Shown here in pieces: positions 41,356-50,425 of a DNA stretch of 64,000 nucleotides. Numbering within the stretch: position 1 is the stretch's first letter; each line of letters opens with the position of its first letter. The stretch is from an uncultured Campylobacter sp. (GTDB lineage Bacteria; Campylobacterota; Campylobacteria; Campylobacterales; Campylobacteraceae). The position numbers and the translations under genes were made by a program. Where the stretch lies: assembly GCA_937990735.1 (NCBI GenBank), contig CALKQT010000071.1:24030-88029 (forward strand). The letters are read 5' to 3'. The notes below the pieces were generated by a model. The model made no database searches and was not told where the DNA came from. It saw only the letters and a list, made by a program, of their open reading frames with translations.

Positions 41356-41376
41356 AAATCCCTCTCTGTCCGCCAC
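41356..41376 (+). repeat. attR: 21-bp core repeat
   Basis: An exact copy of 8885-8905, the tRNA-Ser 3' end. It marks the right prophage boundary. No intact tRNA is present at this end. Confidence 0.92.
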
Positions 41377-41426
41377 TACTTTAGAATCTAAATCAATAAA
41401 ATTTCACTTCCGTGGTTCAGTCGATT

Positions 41427-42056
41427 CTAGCCGCCTAGGATACTGCCCAAAAGCAGCGCTGGCATCATTAGCGGCATTACGATGAGCCCTTGTATATCGG
41501 TATCCATTTTCGCATCGCGCTCGCTTTTGATCCCGCTATCGACCGCTATACGCGCGGGGTACTCGATCGGCACGCCTAGGCGGTGCGATCTGCGTAGCTC
41601 GTCGTGATCTTTTAGGCGCTTAAAATATTTGCCTTCGATCAGATAAGAGTAACGAAACGTAGAACTATACGCGGGCTCCAGCTGCTCTGGGTCGTCCATC
41701 AGCTTAGCCTGCACGGATAGCGGCAGATCGTATTTTACAAGCTCGATTTCATGCTGGATATACGCAGCATCGCTGCCCTCGTTGTATCTGTCGATCGTGA
41801 GTATGCTTACGTTGCGCCTTATCGCGTCTTTATTCAGCGACGCCAGACTCGCAACCTTGGCACGCACGGCGCTAAGATTCGCATCAAATACATAATCGTA
41901 AATCTCACCACTCATACGCAGCTGACCGCCAGACGCCGCGCTCATCGCGACGATGTGCTCCCGACCCTGCATGTAGCCCGGCAAATTCTTACTCGCACAT
42001 CCGCTAAAAATCCCACAGCATAGCGTCAAAACCGCGCCGTAAATCCAAAATTTCAT
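41427..42056 (-). CDS. Predicted lipoprotein of unknown function
   Basis: A 209-residue protein with a lipoprotein signal ending at FSGC (about residue 20). The mature part is soluble, and a final hydrophobic stretch (GLIVMPLMMPALLLGSILGG) is typical of a C-terminal membrane-associated helix. It is the first host gene right of the prophage. I do not recognise a family. An outer- or inner-membrane lipoprotein is likely. Confidence 0.75.
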   Translation of the reverse strand: MKFWIYGAVLTLCCGIFSGCASKNLPGYMQGREHIVAMSAASGGQLRMSGEIYDYVFDANLSAVRAKVASLASLNKDAIRRNVSILTIDRYNEGSDAAYIQHEIELVKYDLPLSVQAKLMDDPEQLEPAYSSTFRYSYLIEGKYFKRLKDHDELRRSHRLGVPIEYPARIAVDSGIKSERDAKMDTDIQGLIVMPLMMPALLLGSILGG

Positions 42057-42425
42057 AAACTTCCTTTGTAAAATTTAAAGACGGATTGTATTAAATTTTG
42101 CCTTAAGAGAGTGGAATTTTACGGCGCGGCGGAATAGAATTCTGCGGCGGAATTCTATGGCGACGCGTAGAATTTCGCGCGGATTTGCATTAAAATTACG
42201 ATGAAATCTCGCAAGAATTAAAGCCAGAATGCACGGAAAAGGTAAAAGAAGCACAATAACGCTATCGAAATTAAAATTTTAAAATCTCGAGGAAATTTCG
42301 CGAAAGGAAGCGAGCCATTTGCATGTCAAAATTTAACTATCATCGCGAGCTTGCTTTTAAATTTTAAAATTTTACGGCAGGCTTTAGAATTTAAAATTTC
42401 AAAGCCCTTTTTGATATGTGGCGCA
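42057..42425. other. 369-bp noncoding region
   Basis: AT-rich host sequence with AAATTTTAAAA words and GCGGCGGAATTC-type repeats. A plus-strand ORF overlapping into the next gene is the antisense shadow of the activase gene. Promoter elements for the lipoprotein gene presumably lie here, but none is clear. Confidence 0.45.
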
Positions 42426-43643
42426 CTACTTTCGATTTGCGTTAGCAAGCATCAGCTTTATGCGGTTTTCTTGATTTACCGCGCTTGCGCCCGGGTCGTA
42501 GTCGATAGCGGCGATGTTTGCTTGCGGGTAGTTCTGTTTGATCTTTCGGATCATTCCGCGCGCGATGATGTGGTTTGGCAGGCAGCCGAAGGGCTGCGCG
42601 CACACGACGTTTTGTATGTCGTGGCGCATAAACTCGACCATCTCCGCCGTCAGCAGCCAGCCCTCGCCCATCTTCACGCCGTGACCGATGTAGCCGTCGG
42701 CGGCGGCACGAACCTCGCTAAATGGGCTCGGCGCGCGAAATCCGAAGCGCTTCGTCTCCTTAATCATCAGGCGCTGGAAAAATTCCACTACCTTAGCGAC
42801 CGCAAGCGAGCCGTAATACGCCACGCCGCCCTTGCCGTAGAGCTGCTTGTCGTAGACCGCATCGTAGATGCAGGTAAGCACGAAGTCCATCAGCCCCGTA
42901 TTTACGGGCTCGGCATTTTCGCGTATGAGGTAGGCGTTTAGGCCGTTATTGCCGATGGGCGAGTATTTGAGATAAATTTCGCCCACGATGCCTACCTTCA
43001 CTCGCGGCTTATCGTCGCGTTCGATTTTAGCGAACTGCGAGAGGATAAATTTGAAATTTTTCTTAAGATTGAAGAACGATCTTTGATCGGTCAAATTTTT
43101 GATCCACTCGGCGCATAATTCGTAAATTTCATTCGTTTGATTTTTGATCTTTTCGTAGGGCTTGCACTGATTATACAACCCCATCATCAAATCGCCGTAA
43201 AATATCGCAGCGAAGAGCTTTAGAAGCGATTTTTTGCCGAGGCTAAATTCATTCTCGTCTAGCGAGCCGAAATTTAATGAAATCGCGGGGACGTAGCTAA
43301 AGCCGCTGTCCTCAAGCGCCTTGCGGAGTAAATTTATATAGTTGCTCGCTCTGCAGCCGCCGCCCGTTTGGCTGATGAGAAGCGCTACTTTGTGTGTGTC
43401 GAACTCGCCGCTTTTTAGCGCATCGATAAACTGCCCGATGACGAGTAGCGCAGGGTAGCACATGTCGTTATGCACGCTGCGAAGCCCTTCCTCGACGATA
43501 TTTTGACGATTTTCACCGAGCAGGACGCTCTTATAGCCCTCGTCGCGCAGCACGCCTTGCATAAAGCGAAAATGCGGATCGATCATCGTGGGGATCAATA
43601 TCGTGTGGGTCTCTTTCATATCTTTCGTAAATTTAGCAAACAT
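42426..43643 (-). CDS. Activase-associated dehydratase-like protein (C-terminal part of the YjiL/M-type system)
   Basis: A 405-residue protein resembling the 2-hydroxyglutaryl-CoA dehydratase D-component-like part normally found at the C-terminus of the roughly 1400-residue activases. Signature stretches are LISQTGGGCRASNYINLLRKAL and VKVGIVGEIYLKYSPIGNNGLNAYL. Cysteines C67, C103 and GCLPNH may bind an Fe-S cluster. The start codon overlaps the upstream stop (TAATG), so the two parts are coupled. The substrate is unknown. Confidence 0.72.
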   Translation of the reverse strand: MFAKFTKDMKETHTILIPTMIDPHFRFMQGVLRDEGYKSVLLGENRQNIVEEGLRSVHNDMCYPALLVIGQFIDALKSGEFDTHKVALLISQTGGGCRASNYINLLRKALEDSGFSYVPAISLNFGSLDENEFSLGKKSLLKLFAAIFYGDLMMGLYNQCKPYEKIKNQTNEIYELCAEWIKNLTDQRSFFNLKKNFKFILSQFAKIERDDKPRVKVGIVGEIYLKYSPIGNNGLNAYLIRENAEPVNTGLMDFVLTCIYDAVYDKQLYGKGGVAYYGSLAVAKVVEFFQRLMIKETKRFGFRAPSPFSEVRAAADGYIGHGVKMGEGWLLTAEMVEFMRHDIQNVVCAQPFGCLPNHIIARGMIRKIKQNYPQANIAAIDYDPGASAVNQENRIKLMLANANRK

Positions 43644-46597
43644 TAGCGCGCATCCTTTCTTGCTTCTTGTTGCGCGCCTTGCCTTTCGCGCTCTATCATA
43701 GTCGCTTTTAGGCTACGCAGGCGGATCTTGACCGCACCTAGGTTCGTAACCTCGTCGATTTTAAGTTGAGTGTAAATTTTACCGTTTTGACGCAGTATGT
43801 CGCGCACCTCATCGCCCGTGATCGCATCTATCCCGCAGCCGAAGCTCACTAGCTGCACCAGCTGCATGCGCGGGTATTTACAGATGAACCGCGCCGCGCT
43901 ATAAAGCCTGGCGTGGTAGGTCCATTGATTAAGGCTTTTCGTCTGCACCCTGCTAAGCGGCAGCGCGTCCTCGCTAAGCACTACGAAGCCCAAGGAATTT
44001 AGATAGCGATCGATACCGTGGTTGATCGTCTTGTCGATATGATACGGGCGACCCGCTAGCACAATGGCGCTGGCACCGCTGCTTTGTATATCTTTTAGAG
44101 TCTCCTCGCCTTTTATTAAAACGGTATTTTTATAGTTTTGCAGCTCCTTAAGGCCTTGCAAGACGGCGTTTTTAACGGCGTCGGAATGAAATTTATACCC
44201 GGCGTCCGCGAGCTCAGCCTGCATCGTTTTGCAAAACGAATCTTGCATATTAAGATCCACGTGCGGATAGAGGAATTTTTTCTCCTCCAGCGCGCCTACG
44301 TTCGCGCGTATCAATTCGGGATAGTATGCGACTACGGGGCAGTTGTAGCAGTTCTCACTGATATTTTCATCTAGGCTGTAGCTCATACACGGATAAAATA
44401 TAAAATCGACGCTCTTATTTAGCAGATCGTAGATGTGGCCGTGCACGCTTTTAGCCGGGTAGCAGACGGTATCGCTCGGGATGCTTTGGCTTGCTAAAAA
44501 CAGCGTCTCTTTTCGCGGCTTTTGCGACAGCACGACGCTCATGCCTAAATTTTCAAAAAACGCGCTCCAAAACGGGATCATCTCAAACATATTCAAAACA
44601 AACGGAATTCCGACCCGCGGCGCGTCTTGCTTCGGCGGCTTGCGATATTTTCGCAAAAGCTCGTTTTTAAACTCAAATAAATTCGTAATGTCGTGGCGGA
44701 TCTCCTTGCCCGCGCCGCGCTCGCATTTATTGCCCGAGATGAATTTAGTATCGCCGAAGTAGCTGATCGTAAGCGGGCATTTGTTCGTACAGAGCTTGCA
44801 GACGCTAAATTCGCTGCGATGGGTAAAGTTTTCAAGCTCTGCACGACTGATCATATAGGTACGCTCGTTTGCGTTATTTTTGGCAAAAAGCGCCGCGCCG
44901 TATGCACCCATAAGCTCGCTGATATCTAGACGGATCACGTCCTTGCCGAGCTCTTTTTCGAAGGCACGCAGCACGGCATTATTTAAAAAGGTACCGCCCT
45001 GCACTACGATGTTTTGGCCCAAATCGTCGGCGTTTCGCACTCGGATGACCTTGTAAATCGCGTTTTTTATGACGCTGATGGCAAGGCCCGCGCTGATATC
45101 CTCGATCGTAGCGCCGTCTTTTTGAGCCTGCTTAACCGAAGAGTTCATAAAGACCGTGCAGCGGCTACCAAGCTTGGCGGGATGGGTTGCAAAAAGGGCT
45201 AGGTTTGCAAAATCTTTAATGTCGTAACCTAAAGAATTTGAAAAGGTTTGCAAAAACGAACCACAGCCCGAGCTGCACGCCTCGTTTAGCACGATAGAAT
45301 CGATATTGCCATCTTTAATGGAGAAACACTTGATGTCCTGTCCGCCGATATCTATGATAAAATCTACCTTCGGATTGAAGTGGCGCGCGGCGCTGTAATG
45401 CGCGATCGTCTCGACGATACCGTAATCGAAGCGAAAGGCGGTTTTAATGAGATCCTCGCCATATCCGGTAACGCCGCTGCCTTTGATTTTAATGCGGTCT
45501 CCGCAAAGATCGTATAGCTCCTTAAGACGCGGCAGCAGGATATCGACCGGATCGCCTTTATTGGAGGAGTAAAATTTATACAGCAGCTCGTAGTTTGCAC
45601 CCATAAGCACGACTTTGATCGTAGTGCTGCCGCAATCCACGCCCAAATATGCGTCTCCGCTGTAGGTGTGGATATCCACCTTAGGCACGCTTGCGCGGGC
45701 GTGGCGAGCGGTGAACTCGTCAAATTCCGCTCTGTCTTTAAAAAGCGGCGGCTCGGCTTCCAGTGCGGTTCTGTCGGGTTCCTTTTTCAAAAGCGCGATC
45801 GTCTCCTCTAAATTTAACGTCTCACCCGTATCTTTTGCGTACAGCGCGCTGCCGTAAGCCACGAAATAAGGCGCGATGTCAGGGAAGGTCGCGGTTTCGT
45901 CGGTGAGCTTTAGCACCTCTTTAAAGCGCGCCTGAAGACCTTTTAGGAAAAACAACGGGCCGCCCAAGAATAGAATATTGCCCTTGACTTCGCGACCCTG
46001 TGCGAGCCCAGAAATCGTCTGTTCTACGACCGCAGCGTAGATACTGGCGCAAATATCCTCTTTTCTAACGCCTTGATTTAGTAGCGGCTGAATGTCGCTT
46101 TTGGCAAACACGCCACAGCGTGAGGCGATCGGATAAATTTTATTTGCCGCAAAGCTTAAGCGGTCAAGCTCCGTGATATCCAGATGCAAAAGGTTGGTCA
46201 TCTGATCGATAAATGCACCGGTGCCACCCGCACACGAGCCGTTCATCCGCTCCTCAAGTCCGCCCGTGAGAAATAAAATTTTAGCATCCTCGCCGCCCAG
46301 CTCGATTACGACATCGGTCTTTGGAAACATCCGCTTGACGCCGAGCGAGGTAGCGAAAACCTCTTGGACGAACGGAATTTTGCAATTTTTGGCGATACCC
46401 ATGCCTGCCGAACCCGCTATGGCGACGCTGAATTGCTCGCCTGCATAAGTTTTTTGGATTTGCAAAATTTTATCCAGCACCAGCTCTTTGGGCTTTGCTA
46501 AATGCCGCTCGTAGCTCTTGCTTAAAATTTCATATTTTTCGTTTAAAACTACCGTTTTAACAGTGGTTGATCCTACGTCAATGCCTAGAAAAATCAC
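43643..46597 (-). CDS. 2-hydroxyacyl-CoA dehydratase activator-like ATPase with tandem ASKHA domains
   Basis: A 984-residue protein starting at GTG 46597. Two BadF/BcrA-type ASKHA ATPase domains cover about 1-255 and 320-575. GIDVGSTTVK and GVDCGSTTIK are the phosphate-1 loops, and GSCAGGTGAF and ACSSGCGSF are the cluster-binding cysteine loops. A DUF2229 region follows with CKLCTNKCP, GNKCERG and NCYNCP cysteines. It uses ATP to inject electrons into a low-potential Fe-S partner. The partner reaction is not evident here. Confidence 0.85.
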   Translation of the reverse strand: MIFLGIDVGSTTVKTVVLNEKYEILSKSYERHLAKPKELVLDKILQIQKTYAGEQFSVAIAGSAGMGIAKNCKIPFVQEVFATSLGVKRMFPKTDVVIELGGEDAKILFLTGGLEERMNGSCAGGTGAFIDQMTNLLHLDITELDRLSFAANKIYPIASRCGVFAKSDIQPLLNQGVRKEDICASIYAAVVEQTISGLAQGREVKGNILFLGGPLFFLKGLQARFKEVLKLTDETATFPDIAPYFVAYGSALYAKDTGETLNLEETIALLKKEPDRTALEAEPPLFKDRAEFDEFTARHARASVPKVDIHTYSGDAYLGVDCGSTTIKVVLMGANYELLYKFYSSNKGDPVDILLPRLKELYDLCGDRIKIKGSGVTGYGEDLIKTAFRFDYGIVETIAHYSAARHFNPKVDFIIDIGGQDIKCFSIKDGNIDSIVLNEACSSGCGSFLQTFSNSLGYDIKDFANLALFATHPAKLGSRCTVFMNSSVKQAQKDGATIEDISAGLAISVIKNAIYKVIRVRNADDLGQNIVVQGGTFLNNAVLRAFEKELGKDVIRLDISELMGAYGAALFAKNNANERTYMISRAELENFTHRSEFSVCKLCTNKCPLTISYFGDTKFISGNKCERGAGKEIRHDITNLFEFKNELLRKYRKPPKQDAPRVGIPFVLNMFEMIPFWSAFFENLGMSVVLSQKPRKETLFLASQSIPSDTVCYPAKSVHGHIYDLLNKSVDFIFYPCMSYSLDENISENCYNCPVVAYYPELIRANVGALEEKKFLYPHVDLNMQDSFCKTMQAELADAGYKFHSDAVKNAVLQGLKELQNYKNTVLIKGEETLKDIQSSGASAIVLAGRPYHIDKTINHGIDRYLNSLGFVVLSEDALPLSRVQTKSLNQWTYHARLYSAARFICKYPRMQLVQLVSFGCGIDAITGDEVRDILRQNGKIYTQLKIDEVTNLGAVKIRLRSLKATMIERERQGAQQEARKDAR

Positions 46598-46844
46598 ATC
46601 TCGCTCTTTATTGAATAAATTTTACTCGGCCGAATTCTCGAATTTAGCGCGAGCTTTCTAAATTAAAATTTGCATTTTATAGTAATATTTTTAAACGCAA
46701 ATAAAATCAGGATATATTTTATCTTTTTCTATCGAAAAAGACGATTTTTAGGCAGTTTAGAATTAAAAATTTTAATGGAAAAGTTGTAAAATTTTAGATT
46801 TAATGCGAGTAGATTTTGCGCGAAATTTTTTAAAATCTCGCGCA

Positions 46845-46877
46845 TTATAAAAAGAGCTTCCTTTTGAATTAAGAAGC
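46845..46877 (-). terminator. Intrinsic terminator of the rpsP-rplS operon
   Basis: On the minus strand, GCTTC (46877-46873), a 12-nt loop, GAAGC (46860-46856), then TCTTTTTAT. It lies 15 nt past the rplS stop. The short stem with T-rich tail fits an intrinsic terminator. A second palindrome at 46818-46843 (GCGCGA...TCGCGC) follows without a T-run. Confidence 0.6.
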
Positions 46878-46891
46878 GTAAATTTAAAGGA

Positions 46892-47248
46892 TTATTTTCG
46901 AAGTTCTTTGATTTTAGCCGCTTTACCGCGTCTGTCGCGTAGGTAAAATAACTTCGCGCGGCGAACGCGTCCTTTTCTTAAAACCTCGATACTTTCGATA
47001 CTCTCGCTGTAGATCGGGAAAATTCTCTCTACGCCGACGCTATTTGCGCCGATCTTGCGAATGATAAAAGTCTCGCTGACGCCGTTTCCGCGACGCGCAA
47101 TGCAGGTGCCTTCAAAATTTTGAATTCTGCTCTTATCGCCCTCTTTGATCCTGATGGCTACCTTTAAAGTGTCACCAGCACGGAAATCAGGCACACTTTT
47201 GCTTGTGATCTGAGCGTCCTCAAACGCTTGGATATACTTGTTTTTCAT
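46892..47248 (-). CDS. rplS: Large ribosomal subunit protein bL19
   Basis: A 118-residue L19 with the canonical FRAGDTLKVAIRIKEGDKSRIQNFEG and FPIYSESIESIEVLRKGRVRRAKLFYLRDRRGKAAKI. It lies at the 30S-50S interface. It is the last gene of rpsP-khpA-rimM-trmD-rplS and overlaps trmD by 4 nt. Confidence 0.97.
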   Translation of the reverse strand: MKNKYIQAFEDAQITSKSVPDFRAGDTLKVAIRIKEGDKSRIQNFEGTCIARRGNGVSETFIIRKIGANSVGVERIFPIYSESIESIEVLRKGRVRRAKLFYLRDRRGKAAKIKELRK

Positions 47249-47946
47249 AAATTTCCTTTATTTCTGGCGATTTTTCGGTACATATCCGGGCGGAAGAACC
47301 TCGTTTTGCATAGCGCCATTTTATTTTTTAAACTGCGCATTTTAGCGTGATTACCCTTTAAAAACTCTGAAACTATAGGTAAATTTTCAAAAACATCAGG
47401 CTTTGTAAATGCGGGCGCCTCTAAAATTCCGTCTTCAAAGCTTTCTTCGACAAGCGAGCTTTCGTTGCCTAAAACGCCCTTTATGTTGCGACTTATCGCA
47501 TCGCACATACAAAGCGCGCCGAGCTCGCCGCCGGTAAGAACGAAATCGCCGATGCAAAAAATTTCATCTACATATCTCTCGACTATGCGCTCATCGATCC
47601 CCTCGTAGCGCCCGCAGATAAAGCATAAGCTCTCTTCGCCGCTTAGGCGTTTGGCGTCGTTTTGATTAAATTTTTTACCGGCGGGCGAGAGGTAGATAAA
47701 CTTGGCATTTTTAAATTTAGCTCTTACCTGCTCGATCGTTCCGGCAAGCGGCTCCGTGCCGATCAAAAGCCCCGCGCCGCCGCCGATCATATAATCATCT
47801 ACCTTTTTATACCGATTTGTCGTGAAATTTCGTGGGTTAAAAAAATACGTCGAGATTATTTTCTTATCGACCGCGCGCTTTAAAATCGAATCCTCAAAAT
47901 ACGGCGCGATGAGATTTTCAAACAGCGAAACGAAGATAAAATTCAT
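47245..47946 (-). CDS. trmD: tRNA (guanine-N1)-methyltransferase
   Basis: A 233-residue SPOUT methylase that makes m1G37 and prevents frameshifting. The knot motifs are LSPAGKKFNQNDAKRLS, FICGRYEGIDERIVERYVDE and FCIGDFVLTGGELGALCMCDAISR. Overlaps of 4 nt on both sides place it in the translation operon. Confidence 0.97.
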   Translation of the reverse strand: MNFIFVSLFENLIAPYFEDSILKRAVDKKIISTYFFNPRNFTTNRYKKVDDYMIGGGAGLLIGTEPLAGTIEQVRAKFKNAKFIYLSPAGKKFNQNDAKRLSGEESLCFICGRYEGIDERIVERYVDEIFCIGDFVLTGGELGALCMCDAISRNIKGVLGNESSLVEESFEDGILEAPAFTKPDVFENLPIVSEFLKGNHAKMRSLKNKMALCKTRFFRPDMYRKIARNKGNL

Positions 47947-48473
47947 GAGTTTTCCAAAATCGCGCGCGCATTTTGCGTAAAAATTTTACGCTCGCTAAGC
48001 GAAATTTCTTTCACATAGGCATCCACGTAGGGGATGAAAAATTCTTTCGGTAAAGCCTGTGAGATTAAGCTTTCATCCGTTTCTACCTCAAAAAGATATC
48101 CGTTTCCGATCTGCGATATCTCCCTTACGCGCCCCAAAACCGCGCCGTCTTCGTAAATTTCAAGCCCGATAATATCGAAGTAAAAGAACTCGCCCTTTTG
48201 CAATTTGCAAAATTTCCGCGTGTCCTCTTTGCTTCGGTAAAGGATTTGGTTGGTTAAATTTGCCGCTGCCTCTACGCTTTCGTAATTTTTAAAAATAGCG
48301 CTAGAATTTGCGCCGTTAAAGGATAGAATTTCTAAAATTTCGCCGTTTCGCAGATAAAATTTGGCGCCTTTTTTAAACTGAGAGGGGAAGTCGCTGCGAT
48401 CGAAAATTTTAACCGCGCCCTTTAGGCCGATAGTCCGACCGAGCTTTGCGACCTCTAAAAGATCATCAGGCAT
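47943..48473 (-). CDS. rimM: Ribosome maturation factor RimM
   Basis: A 176-residue 16S processing factor. The N-terminal RimM domain (VAKLGRTIGLKGAVKIFDRSDFPSQF) is followed by a PRC-barrel domain (about 95-170; KGEFFYFDIIGLEIYEDGAVLGRVREI). It assists 30S head assembly together with S19. It overlaps khpA by 8 nt. Confidence 0.95.
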   Translation of the reverse strand: MPDDLLEVAKLGRTIGLKGAVKIFDRSDFPSQFKKGAKFYLRNGEILEILSFNGANSSAIFKNYESVEAAANLTNQILYRSKEDTRKFCKLQKGEFFYFDIIGLEIYEDGAVLGRVREISQIGNGYLFEVETDESLISQALPKEFFIPYVDAYVKEISLSERKIFTQNARAILENS

Positions 48474-48708
48474 CTTTGGCTTTGACGGTAATTTTATAAT
48501 TGATCGGATCTTTTGCTTTATAGCCGATGATGACGGTCTTTATGGCGTTTATCATTTTGCCGTCCTTGCCGATGAGTTTGCCTGTATCGGCCTTGTCGGC
48601 ATAGACGATGATCTCGGTAAAGTTTTCACCGACCCGCTTTTGCGTAGAAACGGACTGCGGATAGTCGGCGATCAACTTTGCGTATTCTTTTATAAAATTT
48701 TCTACCAT
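48466..48708 (-). CDS. khpA: KH-domain RNA-binding protein KhpA
   Basis: An 80-residue single KH domain. The GxxG loop is seen in KLIGKDGKMINAIKTVI. KhpA binds RNA, in other bacteria together with KhpB, and is commonly placed between rpsP and rimM as here. The stop overlaps the rimM start by 8 nt. Confidence 0.93.
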   Translation of the reverse strand: MVENFIKEYAKLIADYPQSVSTQKRVGENFTEIIVYADKADTGKLIGKDGKMINAIKTVIIGYKAKDPINYKITVKAKDA

Positions 48709-48709
48709 T

Positions 48710-48940
48710 TTATTTGCTTGTGATTTGAGCGACCCTATCGCTTAACTTCGCGCCTACGCTCTTCCAGTATGCCAAACGCTCCGCGTCGAATTTAATATTA
48801 TCGCTATCTTTTAGCGGGTTATAAAAGCCGATCGTCTCGATAAAGCCGCCGTCGCGTCTTTTCCTGCTATCCGTTACCACGATGCGGTAAAAAGGCTGCT
48901 TCTTTCTTCCGATTCTTGTAAGCCTAACAACTGTTGCCAT
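48710..48940 (-). CDS. rpsP: Small ribosomal subunit protein bS16
   Basis: A 76-residue S16 with the conserved VVRLTRIGRKKQPFYRIVV and ETIGFYNPL. It lies 78 nt downstream of ffh, with a TTAAGGAG site. The leader contains two overlapping inverted repeats at 48961-49004 that could control it. It begins the ribosomal maturation operon. Confidence 0.97.
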   Translation of the reverse strand: MATVVRLTRIGRKKQPFYRIVVTDSRKRRDGGFIETIGFYNPLKDSDNIKFDAERLAYWKSVGAKLSDRVAQITSK

Positions 48941-48960
48941 TTTTTCTCCTTAAATTTTTG

Positions 48961-49004
48961 TAAGTTTTAGAACTTGCAGATGGCTAAAACTTAAACATCT
49001 GCAA
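48961..49004 (-). promoter_or_regulatory. Two interleaved, mutually exclusive hairpins in the rpsP leader
   Basis: Arms 49004-48996 and 48982-48974 pair over 9 bp. Arms 48993-48984 and 48970-48961 pair over 10 bp. The order a1-b1-a2-b2 means the two stems interleave. Loops of 1-3 nt are too short for a full pseudoknot, so they are probably alternative structures. They lie between the ffh stop and the rpsP ribosome site. Confidence 0.6.
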
Positions 49005-49018
49005 ACTCTACCGAGAGG

Positions 49019-50359
49019 CTATCTCGGTAAATTTTGCCTTTGAGCGATCGAGGCAAGCCCCTGCATACCGCCCTTACCCGAAAATTTCTTCGCAAGCTTC
49101 GAAGCGCCCGCGAACTGCTTCAAAAAGCGGTTTACTTCCACCTGCGAAAGCCCTGCGCCGGCAGCAAGCCTGCGCTTACGCGAATTATTTAGCAGATCGG
49201 GGTTTTCGCGCTCTTTTGGCGTCATAGAGTTAATCATCGCTTTGATATGAAGTATCTCTTTTGAATTTTCTAAATCGATATCTTTTATCTTATTCGCCAT
49301 GCCAGAAAGCCCCGGGATCATGCCGATCAAATTTTTCATATTGCCGAGCTTTTTCACGCTTTCGAGCTGATTTACGAAATCGTTGAAATTAAACTCGCCC
49401 TTTTTGATCTTTTTGTTCAAAGCCTTGGCTTCTCTTTCGTCGAAAACAGCGCTTGTTTTCTCGGCTAACGTCGCCAAATCGCCCTCGCCCATAATGCGGC
49501 CGGTGATTCTATCGGGTATAAAGCCCTCCAGATCGGCCACCTTCTCGCCGGTTCCGATAAAGCGAAGCGGGATGCCAAGCTGCTGCGCGATACCAAGAGC
49601 TACGCCGCCTTTGGTATCTGCGTCAAATTTGCTTAAAATCACGCCCGTTAGGCCTAAAATTTCATCAAATTTAGCTGCCGTTTTAATGCCGTCTTGACCG
49701 CTCATAGCGTCCGCTACGTAAAAAATTTCATGCGGATTTAGAGCTTTTTTCATCTCCGCAAGCTGTGCCATTAGCGCCTCATCGATCGCAAGACGTCCCG
49801 CCGTATCTACGAGTAGTACGTCATAAAGCCCGCTTTTAGCCTTGCTTAGCGCTTTTTCCGCAACCTTTAGCGGATCGCTCTCGCCCTCTATAAAAAATAG
49901 CTCGATCTCGTTTGCTTCGCACAGCTGGCGGAGCTGCTCGACCGCGGCCAGACGCTGCAAGTCGCATGCTGCGACCAAGACCTTTTTTTTACGAAGTTTA
50001 AGATAATTCGCGAGTTTTATCGTGCTTGTGGATTTTCCGCTTCCTTGAAGTCCCGTCATCAAAGCTACCGTAGGAGGTGTACCGGCAAATACAAATCCCT
50101 GACTGCTGCCTCTAGGCGCCGTTAAAATTTTAGTCAAATTTGTCTTGATGGACTGCAAAAACGGCTTCTGTCCTATCGTGTTGATACGAAGATCGGCTTC
50201 GACAAGCGCCAAAAAATCCTTTACGACTTTGTGGTGTACGTCAGCCTTTAAAAGCGCCTTTTTTAGCGTTTCCAAGGCGTTTTTTAAAGCTTTTTCGTCA
50301 TCGATTGTTTTTAATTTATTGACCGCGTTTTTAAACGACTCGCTTATGATCTCAAACAC
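49019..50359 (-). CDS. ffh: Signal recognition particle protein Ffh
   Basis: A 446-residue SRP54-type GTPase. The N domain is followed by G domain motifs GLQGSGKSTSTIKLA (G1), DTAGRL (G3) and TKGGVALG (G4-G5 region). The C-terminal Met-rich M domain contains MIPGLSGMANKIKD and SRKRRLAAGAGLS, which bind SRP RNA. It targets membrane proteins cotranslationally. It precedes rpsP as in other epsilonproteobacteria. Confidence 0.97.
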   Translation of the reverse strand: MFEIISESFKNAVNKLKTIDDEKALKNALETLKKALLKADVHHKVVKDFLALVEADLRINTIGQKPFLQSIKTNLTKILTAPRGSSQGFVFAGTPPTVALMTGLQGSGKSTSTIKLANYLKLRKKKVLVAACDLQRLAAVEQLRQLCEANEIELFFIEGESDPLKVAEKALSKAKSGLYDVLLVDTAGRLAIDEALMAQLAEMKKALNPHEIFYVADAMSGQDGIKTAAKFDEILGLTGVILSKFDADTKGGVALGIAQQLGIPLRFIGTGEKVADLEGFIPDRITGRIMGEGDLATLAEKTSAVFDEREAKALNKKIKKGEFNFNDFVNQLESVKKLGNMKNLIGMIPGLSGMANKIKDIDLENSKEILHIKAMINSMTPKERENPDLLNNSRKRRLAAGAGLSQVEVNRFLKQFAGASKLAKKFSGKGGMQGLASIAQRQNLPR

Positions 50360-50425
50360 TTTGATCCCTTATAAAATTTTTAAACTTGCGATGTTACCTA
50401 AAATTAACTTAAAAGCCATTGAATA

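Larger units (their letters stand above)
8885..41376 (+). mobile_element. Integrase-type mosaic tailed prophage in tRNA-Ser (about 32.5 kb)
   Basis: It is bounded by 21-bp direct repeats. The order from the left is integrase, early minus-strand replication and regulation genes, divergent XRE repressor, plus-strand cargo, then minus-strand late genes running from terminase (38602) down to tape measure (19935), and finally a plus-strand U-Z-X-D tail block reaching attR. Head genes resemble lambda types and tail genes resemble P2 types, so virions should be myovirus-like with a contractile tail. All essential head, tail and lysis modules are open, so it may be inducible. No transposase is present, so it is not Mu-like. 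Confidence 0.93.

Noticed and set aside
8885..41376. Mu-like prophage
   Set aside because: No transposase A/B genes. It has a tyrosine integrase and tRNA att repeats instead.
42351..42941. 196-codon plus-strand ORF
   Set aside because: Antisense shadow of the activase-associated gene, which has clear family motifs on the other strand.
48961..49004. Full H-type pseudoknot in the rpsP leader
   Set aside because: Loops of 1-3 nt cannot span stems of 9-10 bp, so alternative hairpins are preferred.
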